Positions 7,704-15,899 of a DNA stretch of 33,298 nucleotides are shown here, piece by piece. A model generated the notes under the pieces. The model was given only the letters and a program-made list of their open reading frames with translations, ran no database searches and had not been told where the DNA came from. Within the stretch, counting starts at the first letter, position 1, and each line of letters starts with the position of its first letter. The position numbers and the translations under genes were made by a program. Source of the stretch: Bacillota bacterium. Its GTDB lineage: Bacteria; Bacillota; Clostridia; Lachnospirales; Lachnospiraceae. The stretch covers positions 1-33,298 of the forward strand of contig JAEYXC010000083.1 in assembly GCA_023428655.1 (NCBI GenBank), read 5' to 3'.

Positions 7704-7724
7704 AAACAATAGAAGGATATAATG

Positions 7725-7768
7725 GCACCTCCATATTCGAAGTACGAATGTTGGTAGGTGCACTTTTT
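7725..7768 (+). terminator. rho-independent terminator after the antiporter gene
   Basis: GCACCT (7725-7730) pairs with AGGTGC (7756-7761), with a further inner pairing ATTCG/CGAAT, followed by TTTTT at 7764-7768. Confidence 0.75.
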
Positions 7769-7802
7769 ATGTTAATTAATAGATAAAGTGTATTACATTT
7801 CC

Positions 7803-7910
7803 TTAGATGCAAAATAAGGGGTTGTTAGATGGATGTATACATATAATTAGATGAATATCTAATATAATTGTTGACAATAATAGAACTATATGTTAGATTG
7901 TTATCTAACA
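7803..7910. promoter_or_regulatory. operator array: four TTAGAT half-sites, two perfect inverted repeats
   Basis: TTAGATG occurs at 7803, 7825 and 7847, exactly 22 bp apart, and TTAGAT again at 7894. The last two are completed to palindromes: ATTAGAT-GAAT-ATCTAAT (7846-7863), just upstream of the -35, and GTTAGAT-TGTT-ATCTAAC (7893-7910), covering the -10. The arrangement fits repressor binding. The ArsR-type protein encoded at 9238 is the likely ligand (inference). Confidence 0.65.
7872..7900 (+). promoter_or_regulatory. promoter of the MFS/ArsR operon
   Basis: A perfect TTGACA (7872-7877), a 17-bp spacer and TAGATT (7895-7900). The -10 is embedded in the GTTAGAT/ATCTAAC palindrome, so an occupied operator would occlude it. 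Confidence 0.7.
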
Positions 7911-7961
7911 AGTAATATTTGGGAATAAATTTATGGCTATATACAATGAAAGGGGATTTTT

Positions 7962-9272
7962 ATGAACGGAGAAGAAAGGATTAGTTACAAACACATACTG
8001 AGGCAGAAGGAATATATGAAAACGATTATAGCGGCTCTTATTAATCGACTGGGTGATTCTATTGACAGTATAGCCCTCACCTGGCTGGTGTATCAGATTA
8101 CCCAGAGTGCAGCCTGGTCGGCAATTATTTTTGGAGTAAATCGCATTCCTACCATATTCCTACAACCCTTTGCCGGAGCTGCTATTGAAGGTAAGAATAA
8201 GAAGCAAATCATGATAATAACCGATATCATTCGTGGACTATGTGTCGGTTTTGTCGCGACCGCCTTTTTACTTGGCTTTTTGAATCAATGGTGGTTGCTT
8301 TTGGCAACATTTATTATCTCCAGTGCAGAGGCCTTTCGTGGTCCTGCTTCTGCTGCTTTACTGCCAAAGCTACTTGATAAAAAATATTACTCCTTTGGGC
8401 TATCCTTGTCTGCCAGTGTCTGCAATGTGATGGAGCTGGTGGGTCTTGGTGTAGCAGGGTTAATCATATCCCAATTCTCCGTAACGGCTGCTATCTATAT
8501 TGATATGATCACATTTTTCCTGTCAGCTTTTATAATTCTGACATTACGAGTTCGAGAGGAAAAGTTGGGCAAGGGGCGGATTGATGCGAAGGAATATTTG
8601 AATAGCCTTAAGGGAGGATTCTCTTACCTAAAGGAAAATGCGGTGCTACGATATTTTGTTCTATTGGCGGTGTTTTTGAATGCAATATTGGTACCCCTTA
8701 ACAGTCTTCAGGCACCACTGATCAGTGAAGTGCTGAAGGTGAATGAAGTAATGCTGTCCGTGCTTGGAGTCGCAATTACCATCGGTATGATTGTTGGTGC
8801 AGGAATCTATCCTTATCTAAGCAGTAAACTGGGAAAACGTGGAATTGCATCCATAAGTGCCTTTTCCATCGGCGGATATTATCTGATGTTTGTAGTATGC
8901 GGAAGCTTTATCACCTCAGAAGGATTGATATATGTATTGGTGTCAGTAACCTCCTTTATCGTAGGAGCTGCAGTAGCGCTGTTATCCACCTTTTGTAATG
9001 TGGAGTTTATAAGGAATATTCAAGGAGAGTATATGGCACGGGTTACCGCATTATTTAATGCCTGCGGTGTGGCAGCGATCCCAGTCGTATCTTTTCTTGT
9101 AAGTATACTTGCAGGCTTTACCCCAACTGTAGTATTATTCTTAGTAGCAGGTATTTTAGATATTTTGGTAAGCATTTTCTTATGTAGAAAAAAGCGCTTT
9201 GCTGCTATGGAACAGGAAGAAACGGAGGATATTACAAGTGGAGAAGAATTTGCAGATATTACAGCGGGCTAA
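7962..9272 (+). CDS. MFS transporter, probable drug or metabolite exporter (EntS/MFS_3-like)
   Basis: A 436-residue membrane protein with about 12 hydrophobic helices and a central charged loop (residues about 195-225: LRVREEKLGKGRIDAKEYLNSLKGGF). The start pattern INRLGDSIDSIALTWLVYQITQSAAWSAIIFGVNRIPTIF, split here by position (about 27-67), and the PFAGAAIEGKNKKQIMI loop (motif A-like) resemble the macrolide/enterobactin exporter branch of the major facilitator superfamily. AAAGGGG precedes the ATG. The 3' end overlaps the ArsR-type regulator by 35 bases. A regulator-coupled efflux pump for a toxic compound is the most likely role; the substrate is unknown. Confidence 0.85.
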   Translation: MNGEERISYKHILRQKEYMKTIIAALINRLGDSIDSIALTWLVYQITQSAAWSAIIFGVNRIPTIFLQPFAGAAIEGKNKKQIMIITDIIRGLCVGFVATAFLLGFLNQWWLLLATFIISSAEAFRGPASAALLPKLLDKKYYSFGLSLSASVCNVMELVGLGVAGLIISQFSVTAAIYIDMITFFLSAFIILTLRVREEKLGKGRIDAKEYLNSLKGGFSYLKENAVLRYFVLLAVFLNAILVPLNSLQAPLISEVLKVNEVMLSVLGVAITIGMIVGAGIYPYLSSKLGKRGIASISAFSIGGYYLMFVVCGSFITSEGLIYVLVSVTSFIVGAAVALLSTFCNVEFIRNIQGEYMARVTALFNACGVAAIPVVSFLVSILAGFTPTVVLFLVAGILDILVSIFLCRKKRFAAMEQEETEDITSGEEFADITAG

Positions 9273-10341
9273 TCTGGTCGATGAAGCCTTTGTGCTTCTT
9301 TATTATATTGTCAATAAGGATGACATGGAGGAAGGTTATAAGCGAAATGCGGATTTACATCAACAGAATATCGAGGATTATAATAAGAGGTATCATATCC
9401 TCCATTCCATCTATTTGGATGTTAAATCACATTTTGTAGACCGAAGGGAACGAATTGAGTATCTTTTCAAAGCAAGAAATGTAGACTTCATGACCTATTC
9501 TTCATTATCCATCCTCTGGAATTTTCATGATTATAATAAGGAGCTGGTATCCTTTGACGAGGCCTTTGGATCCATGGAGGAGGAGAAAAAGGTGAAAAGC
9601 TATGCGGCTTTGATTGACTCAGAGGAATATATTAATACTCCCAAGGATCAGCTGAATAATCTCGCGGATCTTATCAAATTCATTGAGGGCTCCTCCTTCG
9701 AAAGCGAAGTAAAATGGGAGATTCTTAAAATCTATAATCATCAAGAGGTCTTTTATAATGAGGTTCATGATCTATTAAGAGAGACCATTGATTTGATGGT
9801 CAGCAGACATCAGGACTCAATCCTACAGCTGGAGAACGCTTTTTATGAATATTGGAGTAATGTTCAGAGCAAAAAGGATATTATAGAGATTATTAAGGAA
9901 AAGCTAAGCATCACTTGGGAAAGCCGTCCCGTTGGTACAATACTTCAGCCACATTTATTCCAGCCCTTCAGCGTAGCCTTATCCATGGATGCGGAGGATC
10001 TCTCCAAGCCGGATGTGCTCCGAATCGGAATCATGATGAATGAAGAATTCATCCTAACCGGCAAGGGGGTTAGGAATGAGGATATTGTAAATATCGGAAA
10101 GCTCTTTAGTGATAAAAGTAAGGTAGATATCCTGGAAATCGTAGGTAAAAGATCTTGTTACGGAAAGGAATTAGCCAACGAGCTACAGCTGTCAACGGCA
10201 ACCATTTCCTATCATGTGAATTCTTTATTAAAGGAAGGCTTGTTAAAGGCGGAGGTTAATGCAAACAAGGTTTATTATAGCCTAAATCGGGAAACTCTAG
10301 CTACCTATCTGGAGGATGTGAAGAGATACTTCTTGCTGTAG
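9238..10341 (+). CDS. long ArsR-type winged-helix regulator with a large N-terminal domain
   Basis: The longest frame begins at ATG 9199 deep inside the MFS gene, but GTG at 9238 has GGAGG nine bases upstream (9224-9228) and gives a sensible 367-residue protein overlapping the MFS gene by 35 bases, implying coupled translation. The last 79 residues (289-367) form an ArsR wHTH: SKVDILEIVGKRSCYGKELA, then LSTATISYHVNSLLKEGLLK and a KVYYSLN wing. The front 280 residues are mostly helical and charged, with no metal-binding CxC, and probably bind a ligand. ArsR proteins are usually about 100 residues, so this is an enlarged form. It most likely represses the MFS promoter through the TTAGAT array (inference). 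Confidence 0.82.
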   Translation: MEKNLQILQRANLVDEAFVLLYYIVNKDDMEEGYKRNADLHQQNIEDYNKRYHILHSIYLDVKSHFVDRRERIEYLFKARNVDFMTYSSLSILWNFHDYNKELVSFDEAFGSMEEEKKVKSYAALIDSEEYINTPKDQLNNLADLIKFIEGSSFESEVKWEILKIYNHQEVFYNEVHDLLRETIDLMVSRHQDSILQLENAFYEYWSNVQSKKDIIEIIKEKLSITWESRPVGTILQPHLFQPFSVALSMDAEDLSKPDVLRIGIMMNEEFILTGKGVRNEDIVNIGKLFSDKSKVDILEIVGKRSCYGKELANELQLSTATISYHVNSLLKEGLLKAEVNANKVYYSLNRETLATYLEDVKRYFLL

Positions 10342-10481
10342 TGGGATAAATCCTCGTGAGTACTCTGAATTTCATTTGCGAGAAGATAGATTGAACCATG
10401 ATAAATATAATATAAACCATTGGATGTCCGTAGATTTTTTAGTAAACTACATGCAGGAAAATCAGTTGATAGGAGAGGCAT

Positions 10482-11384
10482 ATGAAGGAGAATAATTTTA
10501 AAATTAAATATTCGTCGGATGCGAATCAAATCACCCGTGAGTACTTCGATTCGCTGATGATTGAGATGCGCCATATCGATGCGGTAATTCCATCCACTTC
10601 CTTTGAATTATACGGTGAAACCTTTTCCACTCCCGTAATGACAGCGGCCTTATCCCATCTAAACAATTGTCATCCGGGTGGTATGGCTGAAATGGCCAAG
10701 GGTGCAGCCGCAGCGAATGCTGTGATGTGGGCCGGAATGGGAGAGGAGTCGGAGCTGGAGGCGATCACTGCGACAGGAGCACGAGCCATTAAGATAATCA
10801 AACCTCATTCGGATAACCGAAGTATTTATGGAAAGATCGAGCATGCTGAGCAGTGCGGGTGTCTTGCGGTAGGTATGGATATTGATCATGCCTTCAATAG
10901 CAGGGGTCAATATGATACGGTTCTAGGACTACCTATGACGGGAAAGACACTGGATGAGATAAAGGATTTCGTTAAGTCTACTAAGCTTCCGTTCATAATC
11001 AAAGGGGTATTGAGTGAACGGGATACGGATAAATGCCTTGAAGCTGGGGTAAGAGGCATCGTGGTTTCACATCATCATGGAATTCAAAGCTATGCAATAC
11101 CACCGCTTCTGATATTGCCGAGAATTGTCAAGCTTATAAATAACAGTATCCCCATCTTCGTGGATTGTGGTATATCAAACGGAATGGATGTCTTTAAGGC
11201 GTTGGCGCTGGGAGCAAGTGCAGTATCCGTAGGTCGTGAGCTAATGCCTTACCTAAGCACGGCTGGGGCAGCCGGAGTTCAGAATAGAATTCAGGAGATA
11301 ACAGATGAGTTAGCCGGAGCCATGGCACGGACCTGTTCACCAAAGCTTGGACAGATTGATCCCTCGGTTATCTGGGCCAGATAA
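10482..11384 (+). CDS. FMN-dependent alpha-hydroxy-acid dehydrogenase-like protein
   Basis: A 300-residue TIM-barrel flavoprotein of the FMN_dh family, shorter at the N-terminus than typical lactate/glycolate oxidases (about 350-380). Visible are STPVMTAALSHL (49-60), FIIKGV (K174, FMN-binding lysine), GIVVSHHHG (192-200) and the phosphate-binding VDCGISNGMDVFKALALGASAVSVGR region (227-252). In the family the motif is SNHGxRQ; here it is SHHHGIQ. The catalytic histidine is kept (H198) but the substrate-carboxylate arginine is replaced by isoleucine, so the substrate is probably not a standard 2-hydroxy acid. ATG follows GGAGAGG. A short AT-rich hairpin (TACAAT/ATTGTA, 11390-11408, then TTTTT) may end the transcript. 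Confidence 0.8.
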   Translation: MKENNFKIKYSSDANQITREYFDSLMIEMRHIDAVIPSTSFELYGETFSTPVMTAALSHLNNCHPGGMAEMAKGAAAANAVMWAGMGEESELEAITATGARAIKIIKPHSDNRSIYGKIEHAEQCGCLAVGMDIDHAFNSRGQYDTVLGLPMTGKTLDEIKDFVKSTKLPFIIKGVLSERDTDKCLEAGVRGIVVSHHHGIQSYAIPPLLILPRIVKLINNSIPIFVDCGISNGMDVFKALALGASAVSVGRELMPYLSTAGAAGVQNRIQEITDELAGAMARTCSPKLGQIDPSVIWAR

Positions 11385-11400
11385 GTGGCTACAATCAATG

Positions 11401-12084
11401 TTATTGTATTTTTATGGGGTCTCCCAGTACGATGCCATCCATAGTAACAACGGAATCGTAGGCAAGTATGGATACTCCCTTTTTCTTTGCAAGGGAGAGT
11501 GCCTCTGCTAATTTCGGATCTTGAAGGGAGTTTGGTGTAAAGCACTGAACTCCTTTCATCTGTATTAAGAAGAAGATATAACCGGAGTAACCTTCCTCGA
11601 CCGCCTTAATCATCTCATAGATATGTTTTGTACCACGTTCTGTAGGGGCATCCGGAAACATTGCAACACCATCGTTTTCCAGGGTTACGCCCTTTACCTC
11701 AATAAAGCCCTTTTTCTCTCCTGCTTCAAAATATAAATCAAAGCGGGAGTTGCCATAAACCACCTCTCTGTTTAGCTTAGAGACATTCAAAAGCTCCTTC
11801 ACCATGTTCTCTTTAATGCTTTCAAAGACTACTGCATTCGGTATCTGAGAATCGATATTGATCAACACATCCCCTTTATAGGCGGCAATCAGTGAATATT
11901 TTGTCTTCCGATCTTTATTTGTAGCCTCTTCCAGAATAACTTCAGTTCCTTTTTGTAAGATTTCTCTGCACCGACCCGTATTTTTGACATGAACAATTTC
12001 TTCCCTGCCTTCAATAAGAACATGGGCTATAAATCGATTCGGTCTTTGAAGAAAGGTAGCAGTTCTAACATTGGAATATTTCAT
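11401..12084 (-). CDS. sfsA: SfsA, DNA/RNA nuclease-like sugar fermentation stimulation protein homologue
   Basis: A 227-residue protein matching SfsA end to end: RPNRFIAHVL near the N-terminus, VHVKNTGRCREILQKG, an LDINI-like block (DVLINIDSQIPNAVVFE), SRFDLYFE, FIEVKGVTLE, FPDAPTERGTKHI and FFLIQMKGVQCFTPN. The FD...EVKG and DAPTERG motifs form the nuclease-like active site. The longest frame starts at TTG 12090, but ATG at 12084 sits eight bases after GGGAGG and is preferred. The role in maltose/sugar metabolism comes from E. coli and may not hold here. Its 3' end is 16 bases from the convergent flavoprotein gene. Confidence 0.93.
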   Translation of the reverse strand: MKYSNVRTATFLQRPNRFIAHVLIEGREEIVHVKNTGRCREILQKGTEVILEEATNKDRKTKYSLIAAYKGDVLINIDSQIPNAVVFESIKENMVKELLNVSKLNREVVYGNSRFDLYFEAGEKKGFIEVKGVTLENDGVAMFPDAPTERGTKHIYEMIKAVEEGYSGYIFFLIQMKGVQCFTPNSLQDPKLAEALSLAKKKGVSILAYDSVVTMDGIVLGDPIKIQ

Positions 12085-12249
12085 TTTCAAGTCCTCCCAT
12101 CCCTCTGTAAGGTTGTTTTATAGTATGATATAAACAAGTTTAGCATAGTACGCAGCAGGATACAATCAAAGTGATAGAGCCAAAAGTAACCATGGAGGAG
12201 ATGTTTTATAAATAAAATTAAAAAATTTAAAATAAATTGGTTCTACCAG

Positions 12250-12278
12250 TTGATTTTTGTAAATGGATGTCGTATAAT
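12250..12278 (+). promoter_or_regulatory. promoter of the c-di-GMP riboswitch / chemoreceptor unit
   Basis: TTGATT (12250-12255), 17-bp spacer, TATAAT (12273-12278). A nearly pure A/T stretch at 12210-12237 lies directly upstream and could act as an UP element. Predicted start is about 12285, just before the riboswitch. Confidence 0.75.
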
Positions 12279-12294
12279 TCAAAAGTTGTGATAA

Positions 12295-12370
12295 TAGCAA
12301 ACTTACTGAAAGGTAAGGACGCAAAGCTGTGAATCTAAGGTGTTAACTATGATCGTCCAGTTGCCAAAGC
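12295..12370 (+). ncRNA. c-di-GMP-I (GEMM-I) riboswitch
   Basis: The aptamer core is unmistakable: AGCAAAC, then a short stem capped by GAAA (CTTAC-TGAAAG-GTAAG, 12302-12317), the signature GGACGCAAAGC (12317-12327), a CTAA bulge, a longer second arm and GTTGCC (12360-12365) closing against GCAAAC. The GNRA loop and the GGACGCAAAGC strand are the conserved c-di-GMP-binding architecture. A terminator follows at 12402, so control is probably by transcription termination. Whether c-di-GMP turns the chemoreceptor on or off cannot be decided by eye. Confidence 0.93.
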
Positions 12371-12401
12371 AAAAAAAAGCGAACAAAATTCTCTTCTATT
12401 G

Positions 12402-12430
12402 CTGTGGTCAAGAGCGCCACAGTTCTTTTT
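12402..12430 (+). terminator. riboswitch expression-platform terminator
   Basis: CTGTGG (12402-12407) pairs with CCACAG (12417-12422) and is followed by TTCTTTTT. An alternative pairing CTCTT (12391-12395) with AAGAG (12410-12414) would break this hairpin and could act as the antiterminator. Confidence 0.75.
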
Positions 12431-12462
12431 GTGTGAACATGAAATTCAGTAGTTAATCCCCC

Positions 12463-12534
12463 CTAAAATACGAATATAGCTTCGACAAAATTCTATGAGA
12501 CCTCTCATAGTCTATTAGGCTGCGCGTATTTTGG
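12463..12534 (+). other. second folded leader element between riboswitch terminator and chemoreceptor
   Basis: A 10-bp outer stem (12463-12472 with 12525-12534, one G-U pair) encloses a perfect 7-bp hairpin CTATGAG/CTCATAG (12493-12499, 12504-12510, ACCT loop). No U-tract follows, so it is not a simple terminator. It lies in the transcript downstream of the riboswitch terminator and about 65 bases before the ATG. Function unknown. Confidence 0.5.
12478..12488 (-). promoter_or_regulatory. Spo0A-box match
   Basis: The minus strand reads TTTTGTCGAAG across 12480-12490, containing the invariant 0A-box core TGTCGAA (plus-strand TTCGACA at 12481-12487). It lies inside the transcribed leader, downstream of the promoter, where bound Spo0A~P could block elongation. 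A single 7-mer match may be chance. Confidence 0.35.
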
Positions 12535-12598
12535 TAATATTCATAGAAATCAATGTGTAAAAGGAATACCATACAAAAGGAAAAGGAGAGGCATCGAA

Positions 12599-14590
12599 AT
12601 GAAATTGTCAAATAGAATTGCACTATTTGTAGGAGTACTGGTTTTAATTGTGGCCGGTGGTTTGGGCGCTATCGCCATTGGCTTAGGCTTTAACACGGCT
12701 TTTAAGGAGGCGAAAAACGGCTTGGAGGAAACCTCCGTTCAAGGAGCTAATTATATTAACACACGGTTGCAAATGCGTACTGCAGTACTTACTCAGGTGG
12801 CAAATCGCATTAGCGAACTGACCTTGGAGGAGCAATTAATTCTCCTGTCAGAGGAAACGAAGGAGTTAGGTTATCTTGATATGGCAGTAGTTAATCTCGA
12901 TGGTATCGCTACCTATGCCATCGGTGGTGAGGAAGCGGATCTGAGTGAAAGGGAGTATGTTATAAAGGCACTCAGTGGTCAGGCTTGCTTTTCTGATGTA
13001 CTTGTCAGTAAAGTTACCAACGGAACTGTAATTATGTATGCGGCGCCTATTATGTCCCAAGGGGAGGTTATCGGTGCACTCATCGGCCGAAGAGACGGTG
13101 TGGCACTTAAGGAAATCATTCAGAATATGACCTTCGGAGAAGAAGGTAGCGCATTTATTCTTGGAAATGATGGAACCTTTTACGCTCATAATGAGGATGC
13201 ACTCGTAATGGAGCAGAGAAATGTAATTAAGGAAATGGAGGAAGATGGGGAGTATTCAGACTTCGGTAATAAATTTTATGATTACCGAATTAACAAAGAA
13301 GGAAATATTACATATACCTTGCAGGGGGATAGATATGTCGCGTCCCTTCAAATAATACCAAATACAGACTGGATAATGGTGCTTCTGGCACCTCAGAGTC
13401 AGGTAACTCGCGCAATTGATATAATGGCATTATTATTAGTGCTCTTCTCAGTTATCTTTATCGCAGCCGGTGCCATAATGGCTTTTGTTTTGGGTAAATC
13501 CATATCTAAGCCAATTACAAATGTAGTGGAGCTGTTAAATAATATGTCCCAATATGATATGCGCATTGAAGGAAATGATAAAACGAAGCGATACATCAAC
13601 CGTGGGGACGAAATCGGAGTTATGGCTAAGGCAACTCTGGTACTCCAGGATAATTTAAGGGGTCTGATAGAAAGCATTGCACAATCTGCAGAGCATATCG
13701 CTGCAGCCTCCGAGGAGCTGACAGCCACCACTCAGCAGGCAGCAGAAAGTGCGAATGAGGTGGCCGTAGCAGTGCAGGACATCGCTTTGGGAGCAGCGGA
13801 TCAGGCGAGTGATACGGAAAAAGGAGCCGGCGAGATAGAGCATCTGGGTACTTTGATTGAACAGGATAAGAGGCTTATTGTAGATCTGAATGGTTTGACA
13901 ACGGAAGTGGAGCGCCAAAAAAGTGAGGGTCTTGATACCTTAAATACATTGGTAGCAAAGACAGAAATTACGAATAAGACAGCGAGGGAGGTTCGTAATA
14001 TCATTCTGGGAACCAACGAAAGCGCAATTAAAATCGACAAAGCCAGTCAGATGATTCTTAATATAGCCAGTCAGACAAACCTATTAGCCTTAAATGCAGC
14101 AATAGAAGCAGCCAGAGCGGGTGAACAGGGAAAAGGCTTTGCAGTAGTAGCGGATGAGATACGTAAGCTGGCTGAGCAGACGAATCGTTTTGCCAATGAA
14201 ATTGTGAAGGACATTGAGAATCTGACCGGTAACAGTCAATTTGCTGTGAAGGCCATGGCAGAGGTTGGTGATAATCTGGAGGAGCAGACGAACAGCGTTG
14301 ATTTCACCAACGCAAAATTCGAAGGGATTGCCGAGGCGATTGAGAAGCTAAAGAAGCTAATAAAGGAATTAAATCAGCAAAGTAAGCTTATGGGTACGAA
14401 GAAGGACGAAATCGTTGGTATTATCCAGAATCTGTCCGCAATCTCTGAAGAGAATGCAGCAGGAACACAAGAGGCAACTGCATCAATTGAGGAGCAGACC
14501 TCTGCGATGAATGAGATTGCAAACTCTAGTGAAGGGCTATCCGGATTAGCGGAAGAGATGCAGAAATCCATCGCAAGATTTAAGATGTAA
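12599..14590 (+). CDS. methyl-accepting chemotaxis protein with dCache-type sensor
   Basis: A 663-residue chemoreceptor: TM1 (about 7-29), a periplasm-side Cache sensor (about 35-270, ending GDRYVASLQIIPNTDWIMVLL), TM2 (about 276-300), a HAMP linker (about 300-355) and a long coiled-coil signalling domain. The hairpin tip reads IASQTNLLALNAAIEAARAG from about residue 489, then GKGFAVVADEIRKLAEQT. It relays ligand binding to CheA/CheW. AAGGAGAGG precedes the ATG. It is the only gene clearly under the c-di-GMP riboswitch, linking the second messenger to receptor supply. The C-terminus (QKSIARFKM) lacks a pentapeptide methylation-enzyme tether. Confidence 0.95.
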   Translation: MKLSNRIALFVGVLVLIVAGGLGAIAIGLGFNTAFKEAKNGLEETSVQGANYINTRLQMRTAVLTQVANRISELTLEEQLILLSEETKELGYLDMAVVNLDGIATYAIGGEEADLSEREYVIKALSGQACFSDVLVSKVTNGTVIMYAAPIMSQGEVIGALIGRRDGVALKEIIQNMTFGEEGSAFILGNDGTFYAHNEDALVMEQRNVIKEMEEDGEYSDFGNKFYDYRINKEGNITYTLQGDRYVASLQIIPNTDWIMVLLAPQSQVTRAIDIMALLLVLFSVIFIAAGAIMAFVLGKSISKPITNVVELLNNMSQYDMRIEGNDKTKRYINRGDEIGVMAKATLVLQDNLRGLIESIAQSAEHIAAASEELTATTQQAAESANEVAVAVQDIALGAADQASDTEKGAGEIEHLGTLIEQDKRLIVDLNGLTTEVERQKSEGLDTLNTLVAKTEITNKTAREVRNIILGTNESAIKIDKASQMILNIASQTNLLALNAAIEAARAGEQGKGFAVVADEIRKLAEQTNRFANEIVKDIENLTGNSQFAVKAMAEVGDNLEEQTNSVDFTNAKFEGIAEAIEKLKKLIKELNQQSKLMGTKKDEIVGIIQNLSAISEENAAGTQEATASIEEQTSAMNEIANSSEGLSGLAEEMQKSIARFKM

Positions 14591-14705
14591 AACAAAAGAA
14601 TACTATAACACAGAGTTTGAATAAGACGAGGGCGATTGGCTTCCCATCATTAACGGAGTAAAAGGGGAGTTGATCGTGCTCGTTTTCTGTTAGAAGGATG
14701 GTATC

Positions 14706-14879
14706 ATGGCGATGAACCATTATATGTTCCAACTTGATCTTGATTGGGGATATCCCGCTGCTCTTTTTGAATATATGCTTCCTACCATAAGGCAATGGCT
14801 GCCTGAGCTAACTGAGTGCGAGGAGATTATGGTGGATGGGTTTGATTCGAATTGGTGGATATTTTTACGGAAAGTATAA
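14706..14879 (+). CDS. small hypothetical ORF, 57 aa
   Basis: An ATG at 14706 follows AGAAGGA with seven-base spacing and opens a 57-codon frame ending TAA at 14877-14879. The product begins MAMNHYMFQLDLDWGYPAAL and is acidic and rich in Trp/Tyr/Phe, with no membrane segment. I do not recognise it. It could be a short real protein, or the remnant of a longer one, in the 317-base gap between the chemoreceptor and the hydrolase. No promoter or terminator of note was seen around it; the rest of the gap appears empty. Confidence 0.4.
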   Translation: MAMNHYMFQLDLDWGYPAALFEYMLPTIRQWLPELTECEEIMVDGFDSNWWIFLRKV

Positions 14880-14906
14880 TGGAGAGACATTAGGAAGAGA
14901 TATCAA

Positions 14907-15620
14907 TTATCTCGTTGTTTCTGTGATAAAGCTCAGAATAGAGTCCACTGTCTGTTGTTGCTGTTCCTCCCTTGTTATGGAAGCAACACCATCGCCCTCC
15001 TGTTCACCGTAGTTGCCAAAGTTAGCATGGTTACCCCCCTCGATGATGATTTGAGATTGGGAGGAAGGAAGCTTTGTTTTATCCAGCACCATATCATTGC
15101 TTCCGTAGATTGCAACCGTTGGAATATTGGTATCACTGACGGAATAAGCCCCTAGTAGGATGATCCCGGTCAGCTCAGTAGATGCTTTCTCCGCATAGCT
15201 GCTTGCCATAGCTCCACCAAGGGAATGCCCTCCGATATACCAGGTATCAATTTCAGGAAAATGAGAATAGACCTTCTTTGCTGCATTTACATCAAAGACA
15301 GCAAGATTGAAGGGCATCTCGATGAGAACACAGGTTATTCCTTGTTCAGACAATCGGCTCAACAAGGGAGCATAGGAAGCTGCCTCTACCTTACCGCCCG
15401 GATAGAAGATGAAGCCGATTTGACGACTGACAGTGTCCTCAGGATAAAAGACTCGTACATCATCGAGCTCCTGTAGCTGCATTGAATGTTCTGCTGCACT
15501 CCGGGCATATTCATCGGCCTTGTAATAATCCGATACATAAAACCAGAAGAAGCCTACGAGGGCTATGAGCAGAAAACTGCTTATCAATACAATTATTATA
15601 CGATGTCTTTTCTTTTTCAT
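14907..15620 (-). CDS. membrane-anchored alpha/beta hydrolase
   Basis: A 237-residue protein with an N-terminal basic stretch and a single hydrophobic helix (about 8-29), so probably anchored with the catalytic domain outside. The hydrolase core shows FIFYPGGKVEAASYAPL (oxyanion region), the nucleophile elbow GGHSLGGAMA (S133), GSND (D176, acid) and EGGNHANFGNYG (H198), a complete triad in Abhydrolase_5 order. The substrate is unknown; family members are esterases or lipases. It is a single gene with AAGGATGAAGAG before the ATG. The stretch 15621-15899 upstream holds only a doubtful ORF. Confidence 0.85.
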   Translation of the reverse strand: MKKKRHRIIIVLISSFLLIALVGFFWFYVSDYYKADEYARSAAEHSMQLQELDDVRVFYPEDTVSRQIGFIFYPGGKVEAASYAPLLSRLSEQGITCVLIEMPFNLAVFDVNAAKKVYSHFPEIDTWYIGGHSLGGAMASSYAEKASTELTGIILLGAYSVSDTNIPTVAIYGSNDMVLDKTKLPSSQSQIIIEGGNHANFGNYGEQEGDGVASITREEQQQQTVDSILSFITETTR

Positions 15621-15899
15621 GTCTCTTCATCCTTACTTTAATATATTACGGGTCGGAGTAACAGCTCTATGAAACCCCAATCCTCTCCCGAACCATGAGC
15701 ACCTTCAACATATTATGAACGATAATCGAAAGGTTGATCCGATTTTGGTAAATAACTCAGTAGTCAGAGCTCCAAATCGTGTGATAAGGGGATTGGGGTC
15801 TTTGAATCATAGAACAAATTGTACAACAGCTTTAGGTATAAGTCAATTATTCACGAAGGACATGCTACTTCCACTTGTACAGGAAGGAGCTCAACCGGC

